From Eubacterium sp. (GTDB lineage Bacteria; Bacillota_A; Clostridia; Lachnospirales; Lachnospiraceae): DNA of 32,533 bases. This document shows, piece after piece, positions 15,930 through 22,628 of the stretch (positions are counted from its first letter, which is position 1; each line of letters begins with the position of its first letter). The translations under genes and the position numbers were made by a program. The stretch spans positions 1 to 32,533 of the forward strand of contig JAMPGN010000016.1 of NCBI GenBank assembly GCA_023663915.1. Reading direction: 5' to 3'. The notes under the pieces were generated by a model that did not search any database, had not been told where the DNA came from, and was given only the letters and a program-made list of their open reading frames with translations.

Positions 15930-16811
15930 TCATTCCATCCCTTCCACCGTCTCCGCCAGCAGTTCATATGCCATCTGCGCAAACGACTCCCGCTTCGATA
16001 TTTCCTCACTGCTCCCGGTAATCAAATATCCAGTGTCATCAACACTTACATAGGCTTTCCATTTATTTCCCCTCTGTCTTGCTACATAGAACTGTAACCC
16101 ATGGGAAGTAATGCATTCTGTATTCTGATCGTCACAAAATGACGGGATTTCTTTCACTTCCTCAATAAACAGATCGCTGGCGGCATCTTCACTCACCGCA
16201 AACTCATTTACGGCATTTTCACTATTTTTATATTCTACTTCTTCTGACGTGACACCCGCCGGAGCCTCCGCCACGCTCTCTTCAAGCATATCATAAGATG
16301 ATCCGCTTTCATCCGCTGCACCTACGCTCTCCTCGGAAAAGTCTTCTTCCACAAACACCTGACCTGCTCCGCCATCCATATCATCAAATTCTTCCACCGC
16401 TGCTTCCTCCTCGACAGCCTCATATTCCGCACCGCCCGCCGCCGCACTCTCCGGCATCCCTGCGGAACTGTCCGACCGAGATTTTGCAGAGCGGTTCCCA
16501 ATCAGAAATATTGAGGCATTCATCAACACTGCAAGCAACACAGCGGCGGCTACCGGTAGCGCCCACTTATATATTCTGACATAACTACTCTTTGACTGCC
16601 CAGCTGCATGTTCAGCAGGTACACCTGTCTTATCCGCTCTGCGCAAACCTGCATCCTCTGTAATGCTTTTTGCTGCTTGCTGTACCTTATCCGTATGCAG
16701 TACTTTTTCCTGCTGTATCCGTTTCTCCTCTTCCCGCACTGCCTGCTTCGTCTTAAGAATCAGAGCTTCCGGTGCATGTATCTGTGAAGTTTCCTTTTTG
16801 TACTGATTCAT
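15930..16811 (-). CDS. Membrane anti-sigma-factor-like protein with acidic outer domain
   Basis: A 293-residue single-pass membrane protein encoded 36 bases after an ECF sigma gene, the classic place of its anti-sigma factor. Residues 1-78 are cytoplasmic, charged and helical (KQAVREEEKRIQQEK); one membrane helix spans about 83-106 (WALPVAAAVLLAVLMNASIFLI). The outside part begins with a long Glu/Ala/Ser/Gly-rich acidic linker (110-220) and ends in a small folded domain (about 225-290) with two cysteines (C226, C232 region) and YVARQRGNKWKAYVSVDDTGY. No zinc-binding HxxxCxxC motif is seen, so it is not a ZAS-type anti-sigma. The linker is similar in style to that of the VWA lipoprotein. Sigma binding is inferred from gene order. 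Confidence 0.72.
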   Translation of the reverse strand: MNQYKKETSQIHAPEALILKTKQAVREEEKRIQQEKVLHTDKVQQAAKSITEDAGLRRADKTGVPAEHAAGQSKSSYVRIYKWALPVAAAVLLAVLMNASIFLIGNRSAKSRSDSSAGMPESAAAGGAEYEAVEEEAAVEEFDDMDGGAGQVFVEEDFSEESVGAADESGSSYDMLEESVAEAPAGVTSEEVEYKNSENAVNEFAVSEDAASDLFIEEVKEIPSFCDDQNTECITSHGLQFYVARQRGNKWKAYVSVDDTGYLITGSSEEISKRESFAQMAYELLAETVEGME

Positions 16812-16847
16812 CCTATCTACCTTCGACTTTCTTCTACCCTCAATCCG

Positions 16848-17342
16848 CTATAGCTCGTCCCCGATCAGGGTTTTCAACATCTCCCGCGCCCGATGCATCT
16901 GGGACTTCACGGTACTTTCCTTCTGATCGGTCAACTGCGCAATCTCCGTGACCGTCCGTTCCTCAAAATAATACAGATGTATCACTAACCGGTATTTCGG
17001 CGGCAGTTTTTGTACCGCTGCCCGCACCGGATGCTCTTCCGGTATTTCATACCCGCCGCCTGAATCCGCCACGCGTTCCGGTTCTTCCATATAATCAATA
17101 TTCTTGCTCCAATATTGATCATAATGTTTCTTGGCACAGTTAATCGTCACCCGAATCAACCATGCTTTCACATGCTCCCACGATTCCAAATCCTGTATAT
17201 GGCTCACCAGCCGCACAAACACCTCTTGAAACAGGTCATCTGCGTCCGTTTTATTCTTCATTTGCGACAATGCCAGCCGGTATACCATATCGGCATATTT
17301 GTCGATCGCCGCCTCTGTTGTAATTTTCCCCTCTTTTGTCAT
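16848..17342 (-). CDS. ECF RNA polymerase sigma factor
   Basis: A 164-residue group 4 sigma factor. Region 2 (about 10-75) has YADMVYRLALSQMKNKTDADDLFQEVFVRL, split across helices 2.1-2.2, and the promoter-melting segment HVKAWLIRVTINCAKKHY. Region 4 (about 105-160) has LPPKYRLVIHLYYFEERTV and the recognition helix DQKESTVKSQMHRAREML. It has no extra domains. GGGG about 8 bases before the ATG serves as a weak ribosome site. The anti-sigma-like gene is next in the operon. The divergent neighbour across 212 bases is a second ECF sigma gene. Confidence 0.94.
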   Translation of the reverse strand: MTKEGKITTEAAIDKYADMVYRLALSQMKNKTDADDLFQEVFVRLVSHIQDLESWEHVKAWLIRVTINCAKKHYDQYWSKNIDYMEEPERVADSGGGYEIPEEHPVRAAVQKLPPKYRLVIHLYYFEERTVTEIAQLTDQKESTVKSQMHRAREMLKTLIGDEL

Positions 17343-17349
17343 ACAAAAA

Positions 17350-17394
17350 CCCCTATCAAATAATGTATACTGATTTCATTATACACGATAGGGG
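17350..17394. promoter_or_regulatory. Composite inverted repeat over the sigma-gene promoter
   Basis: CCCCTATC (17350-17357) and GATAGGGG (17387-17394) form a perfect 8-bp repeat that encloses a second one, ATAATG (17360-17365) / CATTAT (17377-17382). The minus-strand -10 TATAAT (17378-17383) for the sigma gene lies inside it, and no consensus -35 is present. It may be an operator for an activator or repressor, or fold as a leader hairpin. Confidence 0.5.
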
Positions 17395-17498
17395 ACTGTC
17401 TGGGCTGCTAAATTTATCCGTTATTCTGTTTATCTTTTTCTATCATTTTATCGTATTGTCCATACAGCTTCTGCACTTCATTTTTCAGAATATTTTTC

Positions 17499-17527
17499 TG
17501 TCACTTTTTGGGGTGTCCGTTCGTATA
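17499..17527 (+). promoter_or_regulatory. Putative ECF-type promoter of the second sigma gene
   Basis: TGTCAC (17499-17504) followed by a T/G-rich 17-base spacer and CGTATA (17522-17527), with the start codon at 17555. The layout (a GTCAC- or AAC-type -35, T-run spacer, CGT-type -10) resembles Firmicutes ECF promoters, so the second sigma factor may drive its own transcription. Inferred from motif form only. Confidence 0.45.
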
Positions 17528-17554
17528 TAAGATATAAGAGGAAAGGGAAAATTT

Positions 17555-18028
17555 ATGAAATCCGTAAAAAATGAATCCAAAATCAACCGCATTCTGCAAA
17601 CTTACGGTGATATGCTCTACCGCACCGCCTATCTTCTTCTTGGCAATCCGCACGATGTTCAGGATGTCTTGCAGGAAGTGCTTCTCCGCTACATAGAAAA
17701 AGCGCCAAAGTTTGCATCCTGCGACCATGAAAAAGCCTGGCTTCTGCGCGTAACTTCCAACTGCTGCAAAGACTGCCTGCGTTTCCGCAAACGGCATTCC
17801 TATATCGATCTGGACCAGATACAGGAATATCTCCCTGCGCCGGAAGACAAACAGCTCCTGCAGGAACTCTACGCTCTGCCTGCCAAGTGGAAAACAGTAC
17901 TGCTTCTGCATTACTTTGAAGGATATCCAATCAAAGAAATCGCCAAGATCACCCACTTATCAGAAAACGCCGTGAAAAAAAGACTGCAGCGTGCCAGAGA
18001 AGCATTGAAACTGGAACTTACCTCTTAA
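17555..18028 (+). CDS. ECF RNA polymerase sigma factor (second)
   Basis: A 157-residue group 4 sigma factor. Region 2 includes YGDMLYRTAYLLLGNPHDVQDVLQEV and KAWLLRVTSNCCKDCLR; region 4 includes LPAKWKTVLLLHYFEGYPIKEI and the recognition helix LSENAVKKRLQRAREALKLEL. AAAGGG precedes the ATG. The gene lies 25 bases before a membrane protein with an FtsX-like outer domain, likely its anti-sigma partner. It is clearly distinct in sequence from the ECF factor encoded divergently next to it. Confidence 0.94.
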   Translation: MKSVKNESKINRILQTYGDMLYRTAYLLLGNPHDVQDVLQEVLLRYIEKAPKFASCDHEKAWLLRVTSNCCKDCLRFRKRHSYIDLDQIQEYLPAPEDKQLLQELYALPAKWKTVLLLHYFEGYPIKEIAKITHLSENAVKKRLQRAREALKLELTS

Positions 18029-18053
18029 ATTTCATGATAAAGGAGTCCTCACA

Positions 18054-18596
18054 ATGAACGAAAAAGATATTGCACACATGAAAGAATCTCTCACCTTGCC
18101 GCGCGAAATGAAAAACACGCTGTTACGGAACAGTACGCAGCCCCGCAAAAGCCATTACCGATACACAAGATACTCCCGAATCTGCGCAATTCTGACGGCA
18201 GTCATCTGCATCGGCGCATTCGGCTCGACTTCCATAGCAGCATATAATATTTATCAGGAAAAACAACTGGCTGTTTTCATGGAGCATGATCTGACACAGG
18301 AAGAAATCGCCGCTCTCGCTGATGAACTCGCCCTTATCCCTGACATCACATACCAATATGTCAGCGCAGATGAAGCGTGGTCGTATTTTAAGAAAGCTTA
18401 TCTTGAGGGAAATTCTGAACTGTCTCTATCATTTACGGAAAATCCTCTCGCCGACAGCTTTAACTATCAGATAAGCATACGCATAGGAGCTGATACGCAG
18501 GAAGTCCGCGAACAAATCAGCCATCTTGAAGGAGTCAGAAAGGTCACAACAATCCGAGAGTGGAAAAAGACGACAAAAGCCAGTGCCTTGTATTGA
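18054..18596 (+). CDS. Putative anti-sigma factor with FtsX-extracellular-domain-like sensor
   Basis: A 180-residue single-pass membrane protein placed as the partner of the ECF sigma factor 25 bases upstream. Residues 1-40 are cytoplasmic and basic (LTLPREMKNTLLRN), one membrane helix lies at about 42-64, and residues 71-167 read like the extracellular domain of the division protein FtsX: AVFMEHDLTQEEIAAL, then IPDITYQYVSADEAWSYFKK, then NPLADSFNYQISI (N130-P131-L132), then ISHLEGVRKVTTI. In FtsX this domain passes the signal of FtsE/FtsX to peptidoglycan hydrolases. Here it is detached from the permease. AAAGGAG lies upstream of the ATG. Anti-sigma activity is inferred from gene order; the domain match is by eye but extends over the whole domain. 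Confidence 0.75.
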   Translation: MNEKDIAHMKESLTLPREMKNTLLRNSTQPRKSHYRYTRYSRICAILTAVICIGAFGSTSIAAYNIYQEKQLAVFMEHDLTQEEIAALADELALIPDITYQYVSADEAWSYFKKAYLEGNSELSLSFTENPLADSFNYQISIRIGADTQEVREQISHLEGVRKVTTIREWKKTTKASALY

Positions 18597-18605
18597 GGCG
18601 CTGGC
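18579..18605 (-). terminator. Terminator of the toxin-antitoxin operon, inside the convergent gene end
   Basis: Minus strand: stem GCCAGCGCC / GGCACTGGC (one G-T wobble) around a 9-base loop, then TTTTGTCGTCTTTTT. It starts at the toxin stop codon and its stem occupies the last codons and stop of the convergent FtsX-like gene. On the plus strand no T-run follows, so it works mainly for the minus strand. Confidence 0.7.
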
Positions 18606-18877
18606 TAAAATAGATCGCTGTGTGTCCCAGTCCTAGTCAGTGTTAACGTCAGAATATTCCGTTCAATTTTATATATGAGCAGCCAATCCGGTGTAATATG
18701 ACATTCTCTGTGCCCCTCATAGTTACCAGATAAACTATGGTCTCTATATCGGACTGGCAATGGCTCTTCATTACACAAAAGAGTTAACACATCTTGTAAT
18801 AACTGCGGGTTATAACCTCGCTTAATAATCGTTTTATAATCTTTCTTAAACTTCGTGGAATATCTTACATCAAGCAT
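18605..18877 (-). CDS. YafQ-type toxin (RelE family mRNA interferase)
   Basis: A 90-residue RelE-superfamily toxin of the YafQ branch, which cleaves mRNA on the ribosome. Residues matching the YafQ catalytic set are visible: H47 in YRDHSLSG, H60 in CHITPDW, D64-W65, H86 and the final F90. The N-terminal STKFKKDYKTIIKRG is typical. The start overlaps the antitoxin's end by 8 bases, giving translational coupling in the usual antitoxin-first order. A terminator follows immediately. Confidence 0.93.
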   Translation of the reverse strand: MLDVRYSTKFKKDYKTIIKRGYNPQLLQDVLTLLCNEEPLPVRYRDHSLSGNYEGHRECHITPDWLLIYKIERNILTLTLTRTGTHSDLF

Positions 18878-19136
18878 CCAGATCCTCCATCAACTCCGTA
18901 ACACTATGAAACGTTTTGCTAAGATTTCTCCCTTGATTCACATCTTCGATCGCCGCAAGAGTTTCTGCATTAGGAATATCGACAGAAATTTCAAACGGAA
19001 TTTTCTGTTGTCTGACGACCGCTTTTGTAAAAATAGTAAAAGCAGTCGCCATATTTAACCCCATTTCCTCAAAAAGAGTATCTGCTTGTTTCTTAAGATT
19101 TTCATCCATCCGAATAGTAATACTGGTAGTTGCCAT
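18870..19136 (-). CDS. RelB/DinJ-type antitoxin
   Basis: An 88-residue antitoxin. The N-terminal ribbon-helix-helix (TTSITIRMDENLKKQADTLF, then GLNMATAFTIFTKAVV) dimerises and binds the operon promoter; the C-terminal half (QGRNLSKTFHSVTELMEDLD) would wrap the YafQ toxin. AAAGGAG precedes the ATG at suitable distance. It has its own strong promoter directly upstream. Confidence 0.93.
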   Translation of the reverse strand: MATTSITIRMDENLKKQADTLFEEMGLNMATAFTIFTKAVVRQQKIPFEISVDIPNAETLAAIEDVNQGRNLSKTFHSVTELMEDLDA

Positions 19137-19164
19137 AATATCAACTCCTTTCCTATTAACTAGT

Positions 19165-19193
19165 ATTGTATGTTATATAAATTAAAATATCAA
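19165..19193 (-). promoter_or_regulatory. Promoter of the DinJ/YafQ-like operon
   Basis: Minus strand: TTGATA (19188-19193), 17 bases, TACAAT (19165-19170), each 5 of 6 to consensus. It sits about 30 bases before the antitoxin start and is the natural place for autorepression, though I see no clear palindrome. Confidence 0.7.
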
Positions 19194-19202
19194 TCAAATC
19201 TA

Positions 19203-19331
19203 TCACTTCATCAATATCGGCATACTGTTCTCAAACAAGGGCGTGCCTTCCGAATCCTGAATAACAATACTATTAACCAATGTATCGCCCATAGCGGCAA
19301 TTACTGCATCTGTAATCTCTGTTCCACGTTC
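19203..19331 (-). pseudogene. In-frame remnant after a double stop, no start codon
   Basis: After the TAG of the 43-residue ORF upstream comes TAA, and then the same frame stays open for 42 protein-like codons: ERGTEITDAVIAAMGD, then TLVNSIVIQDSEGTPLFEN and SMPILMK, ending at TGA. Hydrophobic and polar residues alternate as in a real beta-alpha protein. The first in-frame ATG is only at codon 14 and has no ribosome site. It is most likely a fragment of a decayed gene; translation by stop-codon readthrough of two adjacent stops is unlikely. I do not recognise the parent family. Confidence 0.45.
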
Positions 19332-19334
19332 TTA

Positions 19335-19466
19335 CTATTTTTCATTGTCAGGTTCCGGTTTATATTGCTCTTCCCCAGTCTCAATGTAAAGAATAAAATC
19401 ATTGATTTTTTTCTCGCTCCAGCCTGCCGCTCGTAATCCTAAAACCAATCTTGCGTTTTCCTGCAT
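19335..19466 (-). CDS. Small uncharacterised protein, 43 residues
   Basis: A short gene with good support: a promoter (TTGGCA-17-TATTAT) upstream, GGAGG 8 bases before the ATG at 19466 (an ATG two codons earlier is too close), and a protein-like product, MQENARLVLGLRAAGWSEKK then INDFILYIETGEEQYKP. The core LGLRAAGW-EK-INDFILYIE looks like a compact helical hairpin. No signal peptide or membrane segment. I believe similar small proteins occur in Lachnospiraceae, but I cannot name a function. Confidence 0.6.
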   Translation of the reverse strand: MQENARLVLGLRAAGWSEKKINDFILYIETGEEQYKPEPDNEK

Positions 19467-19535
19467 ATTCATAGCCTCCATTTATTTTTCTTCCCTTCAA
19501 AACTATTATCAAACTTTACTCTTCTTGGCATTTAT

Positions 19536-19564
19536 ATAATATCGTATAACGCGCCATATGCCAA
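19536..19564 (-). promoter_or_regulatory. Promoter of the 43-residue ORF
   Basis: Minus strand: TTGGCA (19559-19564), 17 bases, TATTAT (19536-19541), both 5 of 6 to consensus. The expected start near 19529 gives a leader of about 60 bases. It separates this small gene from the two-gene operon upstream. Confidence 0.6.
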
Positions 19565-19604
19565 TATCATTCGCGTATTAAAATTTCCCCTGAATCCAAA
19601 TTTC

Positions 19605-20714
19605 CTACAAATAAAAAATATCTGCCTCCAAAGGTTCCTGCACATACGCGCCATATCCCGCCAAAGCCGCCGCCATACTGCGTCTGCGGTCACTCAGTTC
19701 AATCTGCCTTGCCCGTCTGTCAGCCTCTTCGCGGCTGCGCTCAAACGCTGCCTCTCTCTGTGCCGCCCTTTTTTCCCGCTTTGCCTTATTGATCGCCTTT
19801 ACCTGTGCAACCCGCTCCGGGGAGTCGCTGCAGCCACATATGTATGTCACCGTACCGTCCTTATGAACCACCACGCCCGCCGGCTCAAACACAAGCCCCA
19901 TAGCTACGCAACGCGCCGTTTCCCGTGGAATAATCGTATCAAAAAAATAATCTATCTTCTGTTCATAATAGGCCGCTTTCTCAGGGTCGTTTGCCATCTC
20001 TTCCAAAATATTCGGAGCAATCACAACATCGTTTCCGCTCATACTTTTTCCTAATTTCTCAAGCGTTTTCTGATCTTTTGGCACATCTTTGATCGTCACT
20101 TTTCCGTATTTTGATTCCAGATATTTTCTGTAAGCATCTACGGTTGATGCCCCTGCTGATTGCTGTGTGTCCACCGAAACGGAAAGCCGCCTGATAAACT
20201 CTTGATAAAACATTTTTTCTTTTTCCATATTCTTAATCTGCTCCGCAGTCTTGCCATAGTCATATTTCAAAGAACGTTCCAACGCATCTAATGCTTCATT
20301 TACCGCTCTGATTGCCGACTGCACGGTATTGCCTAATAAATCGGACGTACTTTCTCCACGATATCCTTTTTCTATCCTCTGTACCATAAGCTGAGAAATA
20401 TGATCTAACTTGCCAGAATCAGATATTCCCATACCATCCGTACCCACCGTATCTGCCGCATCCAGCCATGCCTTTTTCACACTCGCCGGCGCGTTTGCGG
20501 CAATCTGGTCAAAAACTTTCTCACGGTACTGCCGGATTGACCTTTGATTGGAGTTACTTGAATCTTCCTCAAAACCCTGCTGTAAATTTCCAGCTCGTGA
20601 AATGGCATCTGCGAACGCACTTTGACTATTATTGTTCCTCTGTTCACACGCTTTAGCGTACTCTTCATATAATGCGTTATTCCGACTGTCTGTTAAGAAA
20701 ACTCTTGATTCCAT
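19605..20714 (-). CDS. Uncharacterised protein, possibly DUF6033-like, second of tandem pair
   Basis: A 369-residue protein of unknown function. The start at 20714 has AAGGAG 5 bases upstream. No signal peptide or membrane helix. The N-terminal 60 residues are Asn/Ser/Ala-rich; the middle is helical. A conserved-looking core at about 215-310 includes KVTIKDVPKDQKTLEKLG, VVIAPNILEEMANDP, a helix KAAYYEQKIDYFF, and GVVVHKDGTVTYICGCSDS. After it comes a long Arg/Lys/Glu/Ala-rich coiled-coil-like segment (about 315-350, KREKRAAQREAAFERSREEA). I associate this layout with DUF6033-type proteins of Lachnospiraceae, but that is from memory. The core parallels the protein encoded just upstream, so the two look like diverged tandem paralogues in one operon. 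Confidence 0.75.
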   Translation of the reverse strand: MESRVFLTDSRNNALYEEYAKACEQRNNNSQSAFADAISRAGNLQQGFEEDSSNSNQRSIRQYREKVFDQIAANAPASVKKAWLDAADTVGTDGMGISDSGKLDHISQLMVQRIEKGYRGESTSDLLGNTVQSAIRAVNEALDALERSLKYDYGKTAEQIKNMEKEKMFYQEFIRRLSVSVDTQQSAGASTVDAYRKYLESKYGKVTIKDVPKDQKTLEKLGKSMSGNDVVIAPNILEEMANDPEKAAYYEQKIDYFFDTIIPRETARCVAMGLVFEPAGVVVHKDGTVTYICGCSDSPERVAQVKAINKAKREKRAAQREAAFERSREEADRRARQIELSDRRRSMAAALAGYGAYVQEPLEADIFYL

Positions 20715-20735
20715 GTCCACTCCTTTCACTCAACA

Positions 20736-21977
20736 CTATCTCTCTAAAAACCCCAACAGTTTTTTATAATCCAGATAGCCCTTCATGTTGTGCGCATCAT
20801 ACTGCATCTGCATAAAATCCCTGATAATATCCACCCAGTTGACCTTGTCAAACACACTGTCGGCTGTATATTTCTGCTGTTCGGTCTGCGCATAGGAACG
20901 CGCGCTTGCAAACTTCATAAAAGCATTCGGACATTGCCCGCTGTTGCTTAAATACCATGTGTATGCAGACATCTCGATTTCGTCACTGCTTGTCGGATCG
21001 ATCTTCGAGATATCTACCATTCGTTCCGTCATATTACCGTCCGCATCCCATGTTTTGACATGATATACCGGATTAGCAGAATCAAAATCCTGCGGTTTAT
21101 AAACTGCTATGCTTACCCCTGTCAACGCATTCACAGATGAACCCACAACTCTCTCCCCCTCATCTGCATCCGAATTACCGTGCAGTACAAGCGGCTGCTG
21201 TGTGCCTGCTGCCTGCTGAGCTTGGTTGATTTGATACTTTTCCATTTCCTGTAGTTTTCTCTTGATGGAATATTCCTCATTGATGCGTGCATATTCCGCA
21301 CGCCGAAGTCTCTTCGCTTTCTGTTCTTCCTCAAATTGTCTCTGTTCTTCCGCCGTCGGGCCTGTAATGTCACCGCCACCGCTGATCAGATTCCAGCGTG
21401 CAACTTCTCCATTTTCATCCAAAACAATCAATGCCGAATTGATTCTGCCGGGCACGGGATAGCCATTCCATTCAAGAAGCTCATTGATATTTGCCATAAC
21501 TTTATCCGCTAATCTCGGATCATTTTTAATCTTTTCTTCTAATTCCGGCGGCACAACTATAGAATGCTGTCCTAACACGGAATCTAATCTGGATTGTACC
21601 TTCGGATCCGTCATTGCTGGAGCGGTTCCGCTGGGCATCCAATTTAAAACCGATTCATCCACTTCTCTGGCAAAAAATTTTTCAAATGGAAAATCCGTTC
21701 TCTGCCATGTTCCCTGCGGAATCTTAGATGCATCCATCACATGATAATATGCACCCGGAAACAACGCTTGTAATTGGTTTTTGAAGTTTGTCAGATTTGC
21801 GTTTTCCAGATCAGATACCTTCTGCGTTGATTTCGCTGTTATGACATCTTCAAAACTAATCGCATTGTTTTCTGTGCTTGCCGTGTTTTTTATCGTTGAA
21901 TTTTTCGTTGATGCGTTCTTTTCGGCAAGAGCCTGTAGATAATATTCCCCAATTCTGCTCGTAAATCCTAAATCCAT
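20736..21977 (-). CDS. Uncharacterised protein, first of tandem pair
   Basis: A 413-residue protein of unknown function. The start is set at ATG 21977 with AAAGGAG 8 bases upstream; an ATG at 21983 is too near it, and the in-frame extension to 22202 does not look coding. It begins MDLGFTSRIGEYYLQALAEK, then an Asn/Ser/Thr-rich stretch, a central domain (about 60-220) with GAYYHVMDASKIPQGTW and IVVPPELEEKIKNDPRLADK, and INSALIVLDENGEVARWNL. A charged coiled-coil-like segment follows (EEQRQFEEEQKAKRLRRAEY), then a C-terminal domain with YHVKTWDADGNMTERMVDIS. No export signal is visible. The motif order (V-P-P/N-L-E, helix, D-G-x-V strand, charged helix) mirrors the downstream gene, which starts 21 bases after its stop. 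Confidence 0.75.
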   Translation of the reverse strand: MDLGFTSRIGEYYLQALAEKNASTKNSTIKNTASTENNAISFEDVITAKSTQKVSDLENANLTNFKNQLQALFPGAYYHVMDASKIPQGTWQRTDFPFEKFFAREVDESVLNWMPSGTAPAMTDPKVQSRLDSVLGQHSIVVPPELEEKIKNDPRLADKVMANINELLEWNGYPVPGRINSALIVLDENGEVARWNLISGGGDITGPTAEEQRQFEEEQKAKRLRRAEYARINEEYSIKRKLQEMEKYQINQAQQAAGTQQPLVLHGNSDADEGERVVGSSVNALTGVSIAVYKPQDFDSANPVYHVKTWDADGNMTERMVDISKIDPTSSDEIEMSAYTWYLSNSGQCPNAFMKFASARSYAQTEQQKYTADSVFDKVNWVDIIRDFMQMQYDAHNMKGYLDYKKLLGFLER

Positions 21978-22360
21978 TGTCATGACTCCTTTCTCCGGCT
22001 GATTTCCTGTAACAATCCAGATACCTTTACTGTTACAATCTTTTCTATCAATAATACGAATCAACTTCTGGAAAAGTTTCACTGCAAAATGAAAATCCCC
22101 ACAAAACAGCCGGAATACGGGTTTTTCGCGAGGTTTTGTCATAAAATATGAAATTTTTGTCACGGAATTATTTAATCGCTCGTCTGTCGCGATACTGTAC
22201 ACAATATCTATCCCTGCACAACAATGCTTAGACGGAAAAATAATAAGAATACTTTAAAATTCACACATCACCAAAATGATTGAATGAAAGGGAAATGTAT
22301 ATTATAATATTGGAAACAAAAAGAGGGAACTAGGAGCTTAAACGGAAGCGAGTGCAGATT
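21978..22360. promoter_or_regulatory. Divergent promoter region before the small ORF / HipA-like kinase pair
   Basis: On the plus strand TTGAAT (22280-22285), 17 bases, and TATAAT (22303-22308) form a clear sigma-A promoter; transcription from about 22315 would give a ~46-base leader. On the minus strand I find no convincing promoter for the tandem unknown genes. The stretch 21978-22202 is open in frame upstream of that gene, but its residues look random. Confidence 0.65.
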
Positions 22361-22624
22361 ATGACTGAATTATATAGTGAGAAGACAGGATTGCCAACGG
22401 ATGCAAGTTATTTAGAATGTTCCTTGCCAGAATTTCTTCAAGAATCTATCGAACAGATGAAACGGGCATGGAATATGCTTGATCGTGGTGAAAAATATTT
22501 ACATTGGGATTGCGACTACTGTAATCTACAGGCGGATATCAATAATGCTGAGGTGAATTTAATCATCAGTGAAGAACAGGCATGGTATTTACGGGAGAAA
22601 TATTTGAGATTGGAAAGGAATTGA
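22361..22624 (+). CDS. Small partner protein of the HipA-like kinase, unknown family
   Basis: An 87-residue protein encoded 4 bases before the HipA-like kinase, so the two are surely co-translated. I set the start at ATG 22361; a GTG at 22352 is an alternative, and the ribosome site (GGAAGCGAG) is weak. It is acidic and helical: LPEFLQESIEQMKRAWNMLD, then a striking HWDCDYCNLQADINNAEV and EEQAWYLREKYLRLER. The CDYC pair could bind metal but there is no second pair. No helix-turn-helix is seen. By position it is the candidate antitoxin or regulator of the kinase, but I recognise no antitoxin family, so this is inference. Confidence 0.72.
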   Translation: MTELYSEKTGLPTDASYLECSLPEFLQESIEQMKRAWNMLDRGEKYLHWDCDYCNLQADINNAEVNLIISEEQAWYLREKYLRLERN

Positions 22625-22628
22625 AATC

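Noticed and set aside
16298..16579. Plus-strand ORF rich in Pro, His and Leu
   Set aside because: Antisense shadow of the acidic linker of the anti-sigma-like gene.
21978..22202. 75-codon extension of the first tandem unknown gene
   Set aside because: Not protein-like and lacks a ribosome site; the ATG at 21977 has AAAGGAG at good spacing.
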